A stretch of DNA of 16,994 nt. Origin: Pseudomonadota bacterium (GTDB lineage Bacteria; Pseudomonadota; Gammaproteobacteria; Xanthomonadales; Xanthomonadaceae). The stretch spans positions 1 to 16,994 of the forward strand of contig JAEXAG010000015.1 in assembly GCA_023394655.1 (NCBI GenBank), in the 5' to 3' direction. The notes beneath the pieces are model-generated. The model saw only the letters and a list, made by a program, of their open reading frames with translations, did no database searches and was not told the origin of the DNA. This document shows, in pieces, positions 1 to 6,303 of this stretch; the first letter of the stretch is position 1, and each line of letters begins with the position of its first letter. Both the position numbers and the translations under genes were made by a program.

Positions 1-1
1 C

Positions 2-343
2 GACACGGCCGCAAGCGACGATGCCGGCCGCGCGCAAGTGCGAGACGACATCCGCGACTCGATCCGCAGTGCGGTGCGTTCCGCCACCTCGGGCATCGGT
101 GGCGGCAGCACGGTCACCGTGGACGGCGTCCGCCTGCTGCTGCCCACGGGCTCGACCGAAGTGGAGAGCGCGCGCGACACCACCCGCATCCGCCACGCCG
201 ACGGCACGGACGTGCGGATCGACGGCAACGGCATGGAGATCGATGGCCGGCGCTATCCGCGGCCGGCACGCGGCGCGGAAGTGGATCTGCGCAGCGCGGG
301 CACGGTCCGCATCGATGGCCGCGAGATGGCCGCGCAACCCTGA
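2..343 (+). CDS. 3' end of an unidentified protein (partial, no start)
   Basis: The reading frame is open from the left edge to a TGA at 341-343, giving 113 visible residues. The true start lies outside the window, so the internal GTG at 38 is not taken as a start. I do not recognise the family. After an acidic/arginine-rich stretch (roughly residues 13-28), the protein has short beta-like segments that repeat a V-x-V/I-D-G pattern: TVTVDG, VRIDGNGMEIDG and VRIDG. This suggests a small repetitive beta domain at the C terminus. No membrane segment or catalytic motif is visible. It is convergent with the DUF488 gene, with five bases between the two stop codons. Third-position G/C bias supports it being a real gene; the function is unknown. 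Confidence 0.6.
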   Translation, partial: DTAASDDAGRAQVRDDIRDSIRSAVRSATSGIGGGSTVTVDGVRLLLPTGSTEVESARDTTRIRHADGTDVRIDGNGMEIDGRRYPRPARGAEVDLRSAGTVRIDGREMAAQP

Positions 344-348
344 ATCGA

Positions 349-888
349 TCAGAACAACGCGGCCTGGGGCGGCGGATAGCGGAGGACGCCGGCATCCATC
401 ACGGCGCCCTCGTTCAATTCGTGCAGCGCGTCGCGGCCCGGCGCCATCAGGTGCACCACGTCCCAGCCGCGCGCGGTGAAATCGTCCGCGACCAGCCGCC
501 GATGGCACTGCCACCAGACCGCCTCGGCGCACATCACCGCCACGCGCCGTTCGCGGGCCTCGGCCATCAGCGCATCGCGCGCCTCGATGTATTCCGCGCT
601 GGCCAGGTGATCGGCATAGGCGCGGAAGGCTTCGACGCGCCAGGCCCCGTTGGGTGAATCCGCAAGCGCCTTGCGTCGCCCGCCCAGCGCCGGCAGCGGC
701 CAGTAGCGGATGCAGGCCGTGGCCAGCGCCTCGGGCATCGCATCGCGCGAGAACTGCGGGTTGCGGCGCGAGCCGGCGAAGCGGCGGATGTCGGCCAGCA
801 CTTCGATGCCCGCCGCATCGAGCATTTCGACGAACACCGTCCACGGGCGATTGGAATGCCCGATCGTCCAGAGCGTCGGCTTGTCCAT
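349..888 (-). CDS. DUF488 family protein
   Basis: This 179-residue protein matches the DUF488 family by motif. TIGHSN is near the N terminus (residues 8-13), followed by LADIRRFAGSRRNPQFS (31-47), LPALGGRR (65-72) and the family's cysteine motif C120-A-E-x-x-x-x-x-C128-H-R. The biochemical role of the family is not established; the conserved Cys/His cluster suggests metal or nucleic-acid handling, which is only inference. The start at 888 is chosen because TIGHSN normally lies within the first 10-15 residues. The frame stays open upstream to 990, but the extra 34 residues are basic and unlike the family. It diverges from fpr across a 208-base gap and converges on the partial gene at the left edge. 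Confidence 0.88.
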   Translation of the reverse strand: MDKPTLWTIGHSNRPWTVFVEMLDAAGIEVLADIRRFAGSRRNPQFSRDAMPEALATACIRYWPLPALGGRRKALADSPNGAWRVEAFRAYADHLASAEYIEARDALMAEARERRVAVMCAEAVWWQCHRRLVADDFTARGWDVVHLMAPGRDALHELNEGAVMDAGVLRYPPPQAALF

Positions 889-967
889 GCGCCCAGCCTG
901 CCGCCATCGCCATGAAGGGCGCGAAAACACCACAAGCGCGCTGGAGAAACGCCTGAAACGGCCGATT

Positions 968-981
968 TTGAGCCGGCTCAA
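968..981. promoter_or_regulatory. 14-bp perfect palindrome in the DUF488/fpr divergent region
   Basis: TTGAGCCGGCTCAA reads the same on both strands and sits in the divergent intergenic region, 80 bases from the DUF488 start and 115 bases from the fpr start. It has no loop and no T tract, so it is a better candidate for a dimeric regulator's operator than for a terminator. No regulator is encoded next to it. The palindrome is seen directly; the operator role is inference. Confidence 0.4.
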
Positions 982-1063
982 TGCAGGCATCGCCGGAACC
1001 GGCGACAGTCACCCTCCACGCGCCACCCGATCCAGTCCAGCCGGCGCATCCTTCCCCACCCGC

Positions 1064-1069
1064 TAAAAT
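1064..1069 (+). promoter_or_regulatory. Candidate -10 box of fpr
   Basis: TAAAAT stands out in a GC-rich context 27 bases before the fpr ATG. A start site about 7 bases downstream would leave a leader of roughly 20 nucleotides. No good -35 hexamer is visible 16-18 bases upstream, and no clear ribosome binding site precedes the ATG. Confidence 0.45.
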
Positions 1070-1096
1070 GGGCGGATTCCGCTCATCCGGTACGCC

Positions 1097-1909
1097 ATGT
1101 CCGAGTCCCCGTATTTCACCGAAACCGTGCTCGACGTCCATCACTGGACCGATGCGTACTTCAGCTTCACCACCACCCGCGATCCGGGATTGCGCTTCGA
1201 CAACGGCCAGTTCGTGATGATCGGGCTGGAAGTCGAAGGCCCGGATGGTCGCCGCAAGCCGTTGGTGCGCGCCTATTCCGTGGCCAGCGCCAACTGGGCG
1301 GAAACGATGCACTTCTTCAGCATCAAGGTGCAGGATGGCCCGCTCACCTCGCGCCTGCAGCACTTGAAGCCGGGCGATTCCCTGCTGGTCAGCCGCAAGC
1401 CGACCGGCACCCTGCTGATCTCCGACCTGCACCCGGGCCGCAACCTGTACCTGCTGGGCACCGGCACCGGCCTCGCGCCCTGGCTGTCCATCGTGCAGGA
1501 CCCGGAAACCTACGAACGCTTCGAGCGGGTGATCGTCTGCCACGGCGTGCGCGGCGCGGCCGATCTGGCCTATCGCGATTTCTTCGAGCGCGAACTGCCC
1601 GAGCACGAGCTCCTGGGCGACATCGTGCGCGGCAAGCTGCTGTACTTCCCGGCGGTTTCTCGCGAGCCGTTCGAATACCACGGCCGCGACCAGCGCGGCC
1701 GCATCACCGAGATGCTGGCCGATGGCCGCATGACCGATTTCCTCGGCCTGGACCCGCTGGACGCCGCGCACGACCGCGCAATGGTCTGCGGCAGCCCGGC
1801 GATGCTGGCGGATTTCCGCGCCTTGCTGGATGGTCGCGGCTTCAAGGCCGCGCCACGCATCGGCACCCCGGGCGAATACGTGTTCGAGCGGGCCTTCGTC
1901 GAGAAATGA
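1097..1909 (+). CDS. fpr: Ferredoxin/flavodoxin-NADP+ reductase
   Basis: This is a 270-residue FAD enzyme that moves electrons between NADPH and ferredoxin or flavodoxin in the cytoplasm. Family motifs are clear: RAYSVAS (residues 58-64) for FAD binding, GTGTGLAPW (121-129) for the NADP pyrophosphate, and VCGSP (230-234) in the nucleotide-binding lobe. The chain ends AFVEK, as in bacterial subclass I reductases (Azotobacter/Rhodobacter type) of about 258 residues, where the C-terminal tail packs on the flavin. The length and both domains are complete. The start at 1097 fits the family N terminus and follows a TAAAAT box. The stop overlaps the next gene's start (ATGA), so the two are probably translated together. 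In related bacteria this enzyme supports oxidative-stress and iron-sulfur reduction; nothing in the sequence shows that control here. Confidence 0.93.
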   Translation: MSESPYFTETVLDVHHWTDAYFSFTTTRDPGLRFDNGQFVMIGLEVEGPDGRRKPLVRAYSVASANWAETMHFFSIKVQDGPLTSRLQHLKPGDSLLVSRKPTGTLLISDLHPGRNLYLLGTGTGLAPWLSIVQDPETYERFERVIVCHGVRGAADLAYRDFFERELPEHELLGDIVRGKLLYFPAVSREPFEYHGRDQRGRITEMLADGRMTDFLGLDPLDAAHDRAMVCGSPAMLADFRALLDGRGFKAAPRIGTPGEYVFERAFVEK

Positions 1910-2187
1910 ACCTGCTGCAGGCAGCCCTGCTGGCGATCATGGCGATCGCCAGCGTGTCGGCGTTCCTGGCCTACGGGCACGACAAGCGTGCGGCCCGGTG
2001 CGGTGCGCGGCGCATCCCGGAACGTGTCCTGCACGGGCTTGCGCTCATCGGCGGCTGGCCGGGTGCCGCCCTCGCCCAGCAGGTCTTCGCACACAAGCGC
2101 GCGAAACCGTCGTTCCGCCGCGCGTTCCGGTTGAGCGTGGTGGCGCACGTGGCGCTGGCCTGGCGGGTGTTCGCCCTGCCCGGCTGA
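1906..2187 (+). CDS. DUF1294 family small membrane protein
   Basis: This is a 93-residue protein with the DUF1294 layout. It has a hydrophobic N-terminal helix (about residues 4-23) and then the signature YGHDKRAARCGARRIPE. A second hydrophobic stretch contains ALIGGWPGAALAQ, followed by a basic HKRAKPSFRRAF segment and a final hydrophobic helix (about 77-90). It is probably an inner-membrane protein of unknown function. Its ATG overlaps the fpr stop codon by four bases, so expression is likely coupled to fpr. In many other genomes DUF1294 is fused to a cold-shock (CSD) domain; here it stands alone. Confidence 0.87.
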   Translation: MNLLQAALLAIMAIASVSAFLAYGHDKRAARCGARRIPERVLHGLALIGGWPGAALAQQVFAHKRAKPSFRRAFRLSVVAHVALAWRVFALPG

Positions 2188-2233
2188 ATCCGGCCAACCG
2201 CTCGCCAGATCGGCAATTCACGGTATCGATGCG

Positions 2234-2259
2234 CCCCGCCGACTTTGCGGCCGGCGGGG
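2234..2259. terminator. GC-rich hairpin between convergent genes (weak terminator candidate)
   Basis: The arms CCCCGCCG (2234-2241) and CGGCGGGG (2252-2259) pair perfectly around a 10-base loop. It lies between the convergent DUF1294 and CBS genes, where a terminator would be expected. There is no T tract on either strand, so intrinsic termination is doubtful. Confidence 0.35.
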
Positions 2260-2302
2260 AAACGCTTCGTGCATCAGCTGCGATCCGTTCCGATCGACGC
2301 GA

Positions 2303-2731
2303 TCAGGCGCGACCCGGCTCCGAAACCTGCTTGACCACGTGCGCGGTGGCCTCGTCCTTGCCGGCCAGCGCCAGGTCGGCGAGCGCGGCGACGCCGGCCA
2401 GGCGGCCATCGCCATCCACCACGATCACGCGACGAATCTTCTCCGCCTCCATCATGCAGGTGGCGTCATGCAGGCTGGTCTTCACGTCGACGGTGGAAAC
2501 CGGCGCGGTCATCGCGTCACCGGCGGTGGCGGCATTGCCATCGCGGCCTGCGGCGACGATGCGCACGGTGATGTCGCGGTCGGTCACGGCGCCGATCGGA
2601 CGATCGTCGCCATCCACCACGGGGATCATCCCGCAGTCGCTGTCGATCATCATCCGGGCCACGTCGCGCAGCGGCGTGTCCTGGCGGCAGCAGGAAGGGT
2701 TGGCGGTCATGACGCTGGTGATGTCGGCCAT
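2303..2731 (-). CDS. Two-CBS-domain protein
   Basis: This 142-residue protein consists almost only of a CBS-domain pair (Bateman module). The first domain starts at SVMTANP (6-12) and includes IPVVDGDDRPIGAVTDRDITVR (about 36-57). The second starts at DAMTAPV (72-78) and includes RRVIVVDGDGRLAGV. TDRDI is the usual adenosyl-ligand-contacting motif of the first CBS repeat; the second lacks it (AALADLAL). Stand-alone pairs like this bind AMP, ATP or related nucleotides and act as sensors, but the partner is unknown. The start at 2731 is fixed by a consensus ribosome binding site just upstream. The 22 extra in-frame residues above it are not family-like. It diverges from the dcp-like gene. Confidence 0.9.
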   Translation of the reverse strand: MADITSVMTANPSCCRQDTPLRDVARMMIDSDCGMIPVVDGDDRPIGAVTDRDITVRIVAAGRDGNAATAGDAMTAPVSTVDVKTSLHDATCMMEAEKIRRVIVVDGDGRLAGVAALADLALAGKDEATAHVVKQVSEPGRA

Positions 2732-2736
2732 CGTGG

Positions 2737-2743
2737 CCTCCTT
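2737..2743 (-). promoter_or_regulatory. Consensus Shine-Dalgarno of the CBS gene
   Basis: AAGGAGG on the minus strand lies five bases before the ATG at 2731. It is the only full-consensus Shine-Dalgarno I noticed in the window; most other starts here have weak or no such site. It decides the start of the CBS-domain gene and suggests high translation. Confidence 0.8.
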
Positions 2744-2904
2744 GTCGTGGGGGTGGCCCCAGCATCCCCCTGCCCCGGTCGGAGCCACGTGAAGCATCCC
2801 GCAACACGTTCAGCGGCGCTTCGGGCAACGTGCCGGAAGTCACGGGCGCGTCATCACGCCGATGCGTTACCCTGCATGTTTCACTGTCGAAACGAGGCCA
2901 TCCG

Positions 2905-5115
2905 ATGACGCCAAGCTCCACCCGCCGTCCGCTTGCCGGCGCCCTTTCCATCGCCATCGCCGCCGCGCTTGCCGGCTGCGCCACCGCGCCCGCCGACAGC
3001 TCGGCCACGCCCGCCACCGCCAGCCGCACCATGCCCGCGACCGCCGCCAACCCGTTCTTCGACAAGAGTCCGCTGGATTTCGGCTATCCGCAGTTCGACC
3101 GCATCCGCGACGAGCACTTCGCGCCGGCCTTCGACCGCGGCATGGCCCAGCAGCTGGCCGAAGTCGAGGCCATCGCCAACAATCCGGCCGCCCCGACCTT
3201 CGAGAACACCATCGTGGCGATGGAGAAGTCCGGCGAGATCCTCGGCCGCGCCACTTCCGCGTTCTTCAACCTCAACGGCACCGACACCAACGATGCCCGC
3301 AAGAAGCTGCAATCCGAGTACGCGCCGAAGTTCTCCGCCCACGGCGATGCCATCAACCTGAACCCCAAGCTGTTCGCGCGCATCAAGGCGCTGTACGACC
3401 AGCGTGCCTCGCTGGGCCTGGATGCCGAATCGCTGCGCCTGGTCGAGCGCTACCACGAGAACTTCGTGCGTGCCGGTGCCGCCCTGGATGACGCGCAGAA
3501 GGCGCGCATGAAGGAAATCAACGGCCGCCTGGCCGCGCTGGGCACCCGCTTCAGCCAGAACGTGCTGGCGGAGGTGAACGATTCCGCCGTGGTGGTGGAC
3601 ACCCGCGCCGAACTCGCCGGCCTGACCGATGCCCAGATCGACGCCGCTGCCGCGGCCGCGAAGTCGCGCGGGCTGGAAGGCAAGTACGTCATCACCCTGC
3701 TCAACACCACCGGCCAGCCGCCGCTTTCTCAGCTGGAGAACCGCGCCCTGCGCGAGCGCATCCACAAGGCATCGGTGAACCGCGGCAGCCGCGGCGGCCA
3801 GTGGGACAACACCGGCATCGTCGCCGAGGTGACCCGCCTGCGCGCCGAACGCGCCGCCCTGCTGGGCTTCCCGGATTTCGCCAGCTTCTCGCTGGCCAAC
3901 CAGACCGCCGGCAACAAGGAAGCGGTCAACCGCATGCTGGCGCAGATGGCGCCGGCGGCCGTCGCCAACGCGCGTCGCGAAGGCGTCGAACTGCAGCGCA
4001 CCATCGATGCCGAGCAGAAGGCCAAGGGCCAGCCGACCTTCCAGCTGCAGCCCTGGGACTGGGATTTCTACAGCGAGAAGGTCCGCAAGGCCAAGTACGA
4101 TTTCGACGAGGCCGAGCTCAAGCCCTACCTGGAAATGATCAACGTGCTGGAAAACGGCGTTTTCCACGCCGCCAACCAGTTCTACGGCCTCACCTTCAAG
4201 CCGCGCACCGATCTGCCGAAGTACCACCCGGACACCTGGGTGTACGACGTGTTCGATCGCGACGGTTCGCGTCTGGCGATCTTCATCTTCGACCCCTACG
4301 CCCGCGATTCGAAGCGTGGCGGCGCGTGGATGAACAGCTACGTCAGCCAGTCGAAGCTGGAAGGCACCCGGCCGGTGGTGGCCAACCACCAGAACATCAC
4401 CAAGCCGCCGGCCGGCGAGCCGACCCTGCTGACCTGGGATGAAGTCACCACCATGTTCCACGAGTTCGGCCATGCACTGCACGGCATGTTCTCGAACGTG
4501 ACCTACCCGACCTTCTCCGGCACCAGCGTGCCGCGCGATTTCGTCGAGTTCCCCTCGCAGGTCAACGAGATGTGGGCCGATTGGCCGAGCATCCTCTCGA
4601 ACTACGCCAAGCACCATCGCACTGGCGCGCCGATGCCGGCCAGCCTGCTGCAGAAGGTGGAGGCGGCCAGCAAGTTCAACGAAGGCTTCCGCACCACCGA
4701 ATACCTCGGCGCCGCCCTGCTCGACCAGCGCTGGCACCAGGTCCCGGCCAGCCAGCTGCCGCAGGCTTCGGGCGTGATGGCCTACGAGGCCAAGGCGCTC
4801 AAGGACGTCGGCCTGGATTACGCCGCGGTGCCGCCGCGTTATCGCACGCCGTATTTCAGCCACATCATGGGCGGCTACGCGGCCGGCTACTACGCCTACA
4901 TCTGGGCGGAAGTGCTGGACGCCAACACCGTGAAGTGGATCCGGGAAAACGGCGGCCTGACCCGCGCCAACGGCGACCGCCTGCGCGACACCCTGCTTTC
5001 GCAAGGTGGCAGCAAGGACGCGATGCAGCTGTTCCGCGATTTCACCGGCGGCCAGGAACCGGCCATCGAGCCGCTGCTGGAACGCCGCGGCCTGACCGGC
5101 AACGCGCCACGCTGA
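2905..5115 (+). CDS. dcp: M3 family zinc metallopeptidase, lipoprotein (peptidyl-dipeptidase Dcp-like)
   Basis: This 736-residue peptidase belongs to the oligopeptidase A/Dcp (M3) family, which cleaves short peptides. The zinc site is intact: HEFGH at residues 519-523 and the third ligand E548 in DFVEFPSQ. The downstream substrate-binding segment HIMGGYAAGYYAYIWAE is also present. The N terminus is a lipoprotein signal: RR, a hydrophobic stretch, then LAGC with Cys25 as the lipidated residue. This places the enzyme in the envelope, unlike E. coli Dcp (about 680 residues, no lipobox). An alanine/threonine/proline-rich spacer (about 26-46) leads to the catalytic fold. The start at 2905 is chosen because it gives a proper signal peptide and follows a CGAGG-like ribosome site. 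The 25 upstream in-frame residues would bury the signal. Whether it removes dipeptides or acts as an oligopeptidase cannot be told from sequence. Confidence 0.92.
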   Translation: MTPSSTRRPLAGALSIAIAAALAGCATAPADSSATPATASRTMPATAANPFFDKSPLDFGYPQFDRIRDEHFAPAFDRGMAQQLAEVEAIANNPAAPTFENTIVAMEKSGEILGRATSAFFNLNGTDTNDARKKLQSEYAPKFSAHGDAINLNPKLFARIKALYDQRASLGLDAESLRLVERYHENFVRAGAALDDAQKARMKEINGRLAALGTRFSQNVLAEVNDSAVVVDTRAELAGLTDAQIDAAAAAAKSRGLEGKYVITLLNTTGQPPLSQLENRALRERIHKASVNRGSRGGQWDNTGIVAEVTRLRAERAALLGFPDFASFSLANQTAGNKEAVNRMLAQMAPAAVANARREGVELQRTIDAEQKAKGQPTFQLQPWDWDFYSEKVRKAKYDFDEAELKPYLEMINVLENGVFHAANQFYGLTFKPRTDLPKYHPDTWVYDVFDRDGSRLAIFIFDPYARDSKRGGAWMNSYVSQSKLEGTRPVVANHQNITKPPAGEPTLLTWDEVTTMFHEFGHALHGMFSNVTYPTFSGTSVPRDFVEFPSQVNEMWADWPSILSNYAKHHRTGAPMPASLLQKVEAASKFNEGFRTTEYLGAALLDQRWHQVPASQLPQASGVMAYEAKALKDVGLDYAAVPPRYRTPYFSHIMGGYAAGYYAYIWAEVLDANTVKWIRENGGLTRANGDRLRDTLLSQGGSKDAMQLFRDFTGGQEPAIEPLLERRGLTGNAPR

Positions 5116-5154
5116 GCACGATGGGCGGCCTCCGGGCCGCCTTCCTGCGCAAAC

Positions 5155-5182
5155 CGAAAAACCGGGCCTGGCCCGGTTTTTT
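5155..5182. terminator. Bidirectional intrinsic terminator
   Basis: ACCGGGC (5161-5167) and GCCCGGT (5171-5177) form a stem with loop CTG. The stem is flanked by GAAAAA on the left and TTTTTT on the right, so each strand ends in a U tract. It sits between the converging dcp-like gene and the ABC ATPase gene and should stop both transcripts. A second, purely GC hairpin just left of it (GGCGGCC 5124-5130 with GGCCGCC 5135-5141) may assist. Confidence 0.88.
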
Positions 5183-5218
5183 CGTGCCTGCCCGTCGAGC
5201 AGGTCGAATCGGGGCGAT

Positions 5219-6223
5219 TCAGCGCCGCGCGAAACGCGGCAGGCTCGCCGGATCGATCAGCGCGAGCGCGAGTCGCGCGCCGGCGGGCGCCACAAAATCG
5301 TCCGGCACGTCCACCTCGATCCGGCTGCCATCGCCCAGTGCCACGCGCGCGACCCGGCCCGGGCCGAGGAAGCGTACATCGTCCAGCCGTCCTTCCAGGG
5401 GGCCATCCGGCTGCAGGCTGACCGCCTCGGGACGCAGCAGGATGTCCTCGCCACCCGCAAGCCCCAGCGCCGCCGCCGGCACCAGAACGCCGCGGCCGAT
5501 GAAGTCGCCCACTTCGGCACTGGCGGGGCGGTGGTAGAGCGCCTCGGGCAGGTCCCATTGCAACAGCCGGCCTTCCGCCATCACCCCCACCCGATCGCCA
5601 AGCGCGAATGCCTCGTGCTGGTCGTGGGTGACCATGAGGACAGTGGTGCCGGTTTCCGCGAACAGCGCGCGCAATTCGCCGATCAGGTGCTGGCGGGTGT
5701 CGGCATCGAGCGCGGAGAAGGGCTCGTCCAGCAGCAGCATGGCCGGCTCCGGCGCCAATGCCCGCGCCAGCGCGACGCGCTGCTGCTGACCGCCGGAAAG
5801 CTCGTGCGGATAGCGTCGGCCGAAGCCTTCCAGGCCCACCCGGGCCAGCCACTCGCCGACCCGGCGACCGCGCTCCGCGGCGGCCAGCCGGCGCAGGCCG
5901 AAGCCGATGTTGGCGGCCACGTCCAGGTGCGGGAACAGCGCGAAATCCTGGAACATCATGCCGATCCGGCGTTGCTCGGGCGGCAGGCCATGACCGGCCT
6001 CCGCGATGCAGGCGCCATCGAGCTCGATCCGCCCGGCCGCCACCGGCTCGAAGCCGGCCAGCGCGCGCAGGATGCTGGTCTTGCCGCTGCCCGACGCGCC
6101 GAGCAACACGCCCACTTCGCCACGCGCCAGCGAAAGATCGACGCCATCCACGGCCGGCTTCGGAGCGCGCGGGTAACGGACCTGCAGGCCGCGGATACCG
6201 AGATAATCGGGGGGAGTCGCCAT
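5219..6223 (-). CDS. ABC transporter ATP-binding protein (iron(III)/thiamine-type importer)
   Basis: This 334-residue ATPase energises the importer encoded just upstream. All nucleotide-binding motifs are present: Walker A GASGSGKT (42-49), Q-loop Q92, signature LSGGQ (142-146), Walker B MLLLDE (162-167) and the H-loop VTHDQ. After about residue 235 comes a regulatory extension with a TOBE-like fold (ILLRPEAVSL, VARVALGDG), typical of the FbpC/PotA group. It is the last gene of the operon and ends at a bidirectional terminator. The start is uncertain. The ATG at 6223 fits the family N terminus, but a GTG at 6307 overlaps the permease stop (GTGA), has AGGGGG just before it, and would add 28 residues. 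Confidence 0.9.
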   Translation of the reverse strand: MATPPDYLGIRGLQVRYPRAPKPAVDGVDLSLARGEVGVLLGASGSGKTSILRALAGFEPVAAGRIELDGACIAEAGHGLPPEQRRIGMMFQDFALFPHLDVAANIGFGLRRLAAAERGRRVGEWLARVGLEGFGRRYPHELSGGQQQRVALARALAPEPAMLLLDEPFSALDADTRQHLIGELRALFAETGTTVLMVTHDQHEAFALGDRVGVMAEGRLLQWDLPEALYHRPASAEVGDFIGRGVLVPAAALGLAGGEDILLRPEAVSLQPDGPLEGRLDDVRFLGPGRVARVALGDGSRIEVDVPDDFVAPAGARLALALIDPASLPRFARR

Positions 6224-6303
6224 GGGCCTGCGCGCGTTTTCTTCGCCGGAAACCGCCCAAATTACCGCATCCGCCTCGCCCGTGGCGGCTTCCAGCTGCA
6301 AAT

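Noticed and set aside
2881..5004. 707-codon minus-strand open frame opposite the dcp-like gene
   Set aside because: It is the mirror of a complete M3 peptidase, gives a low-complexity Gly/Val/Arg/His product with no motif, and is typical antisense shadow in GC-rich DNA.
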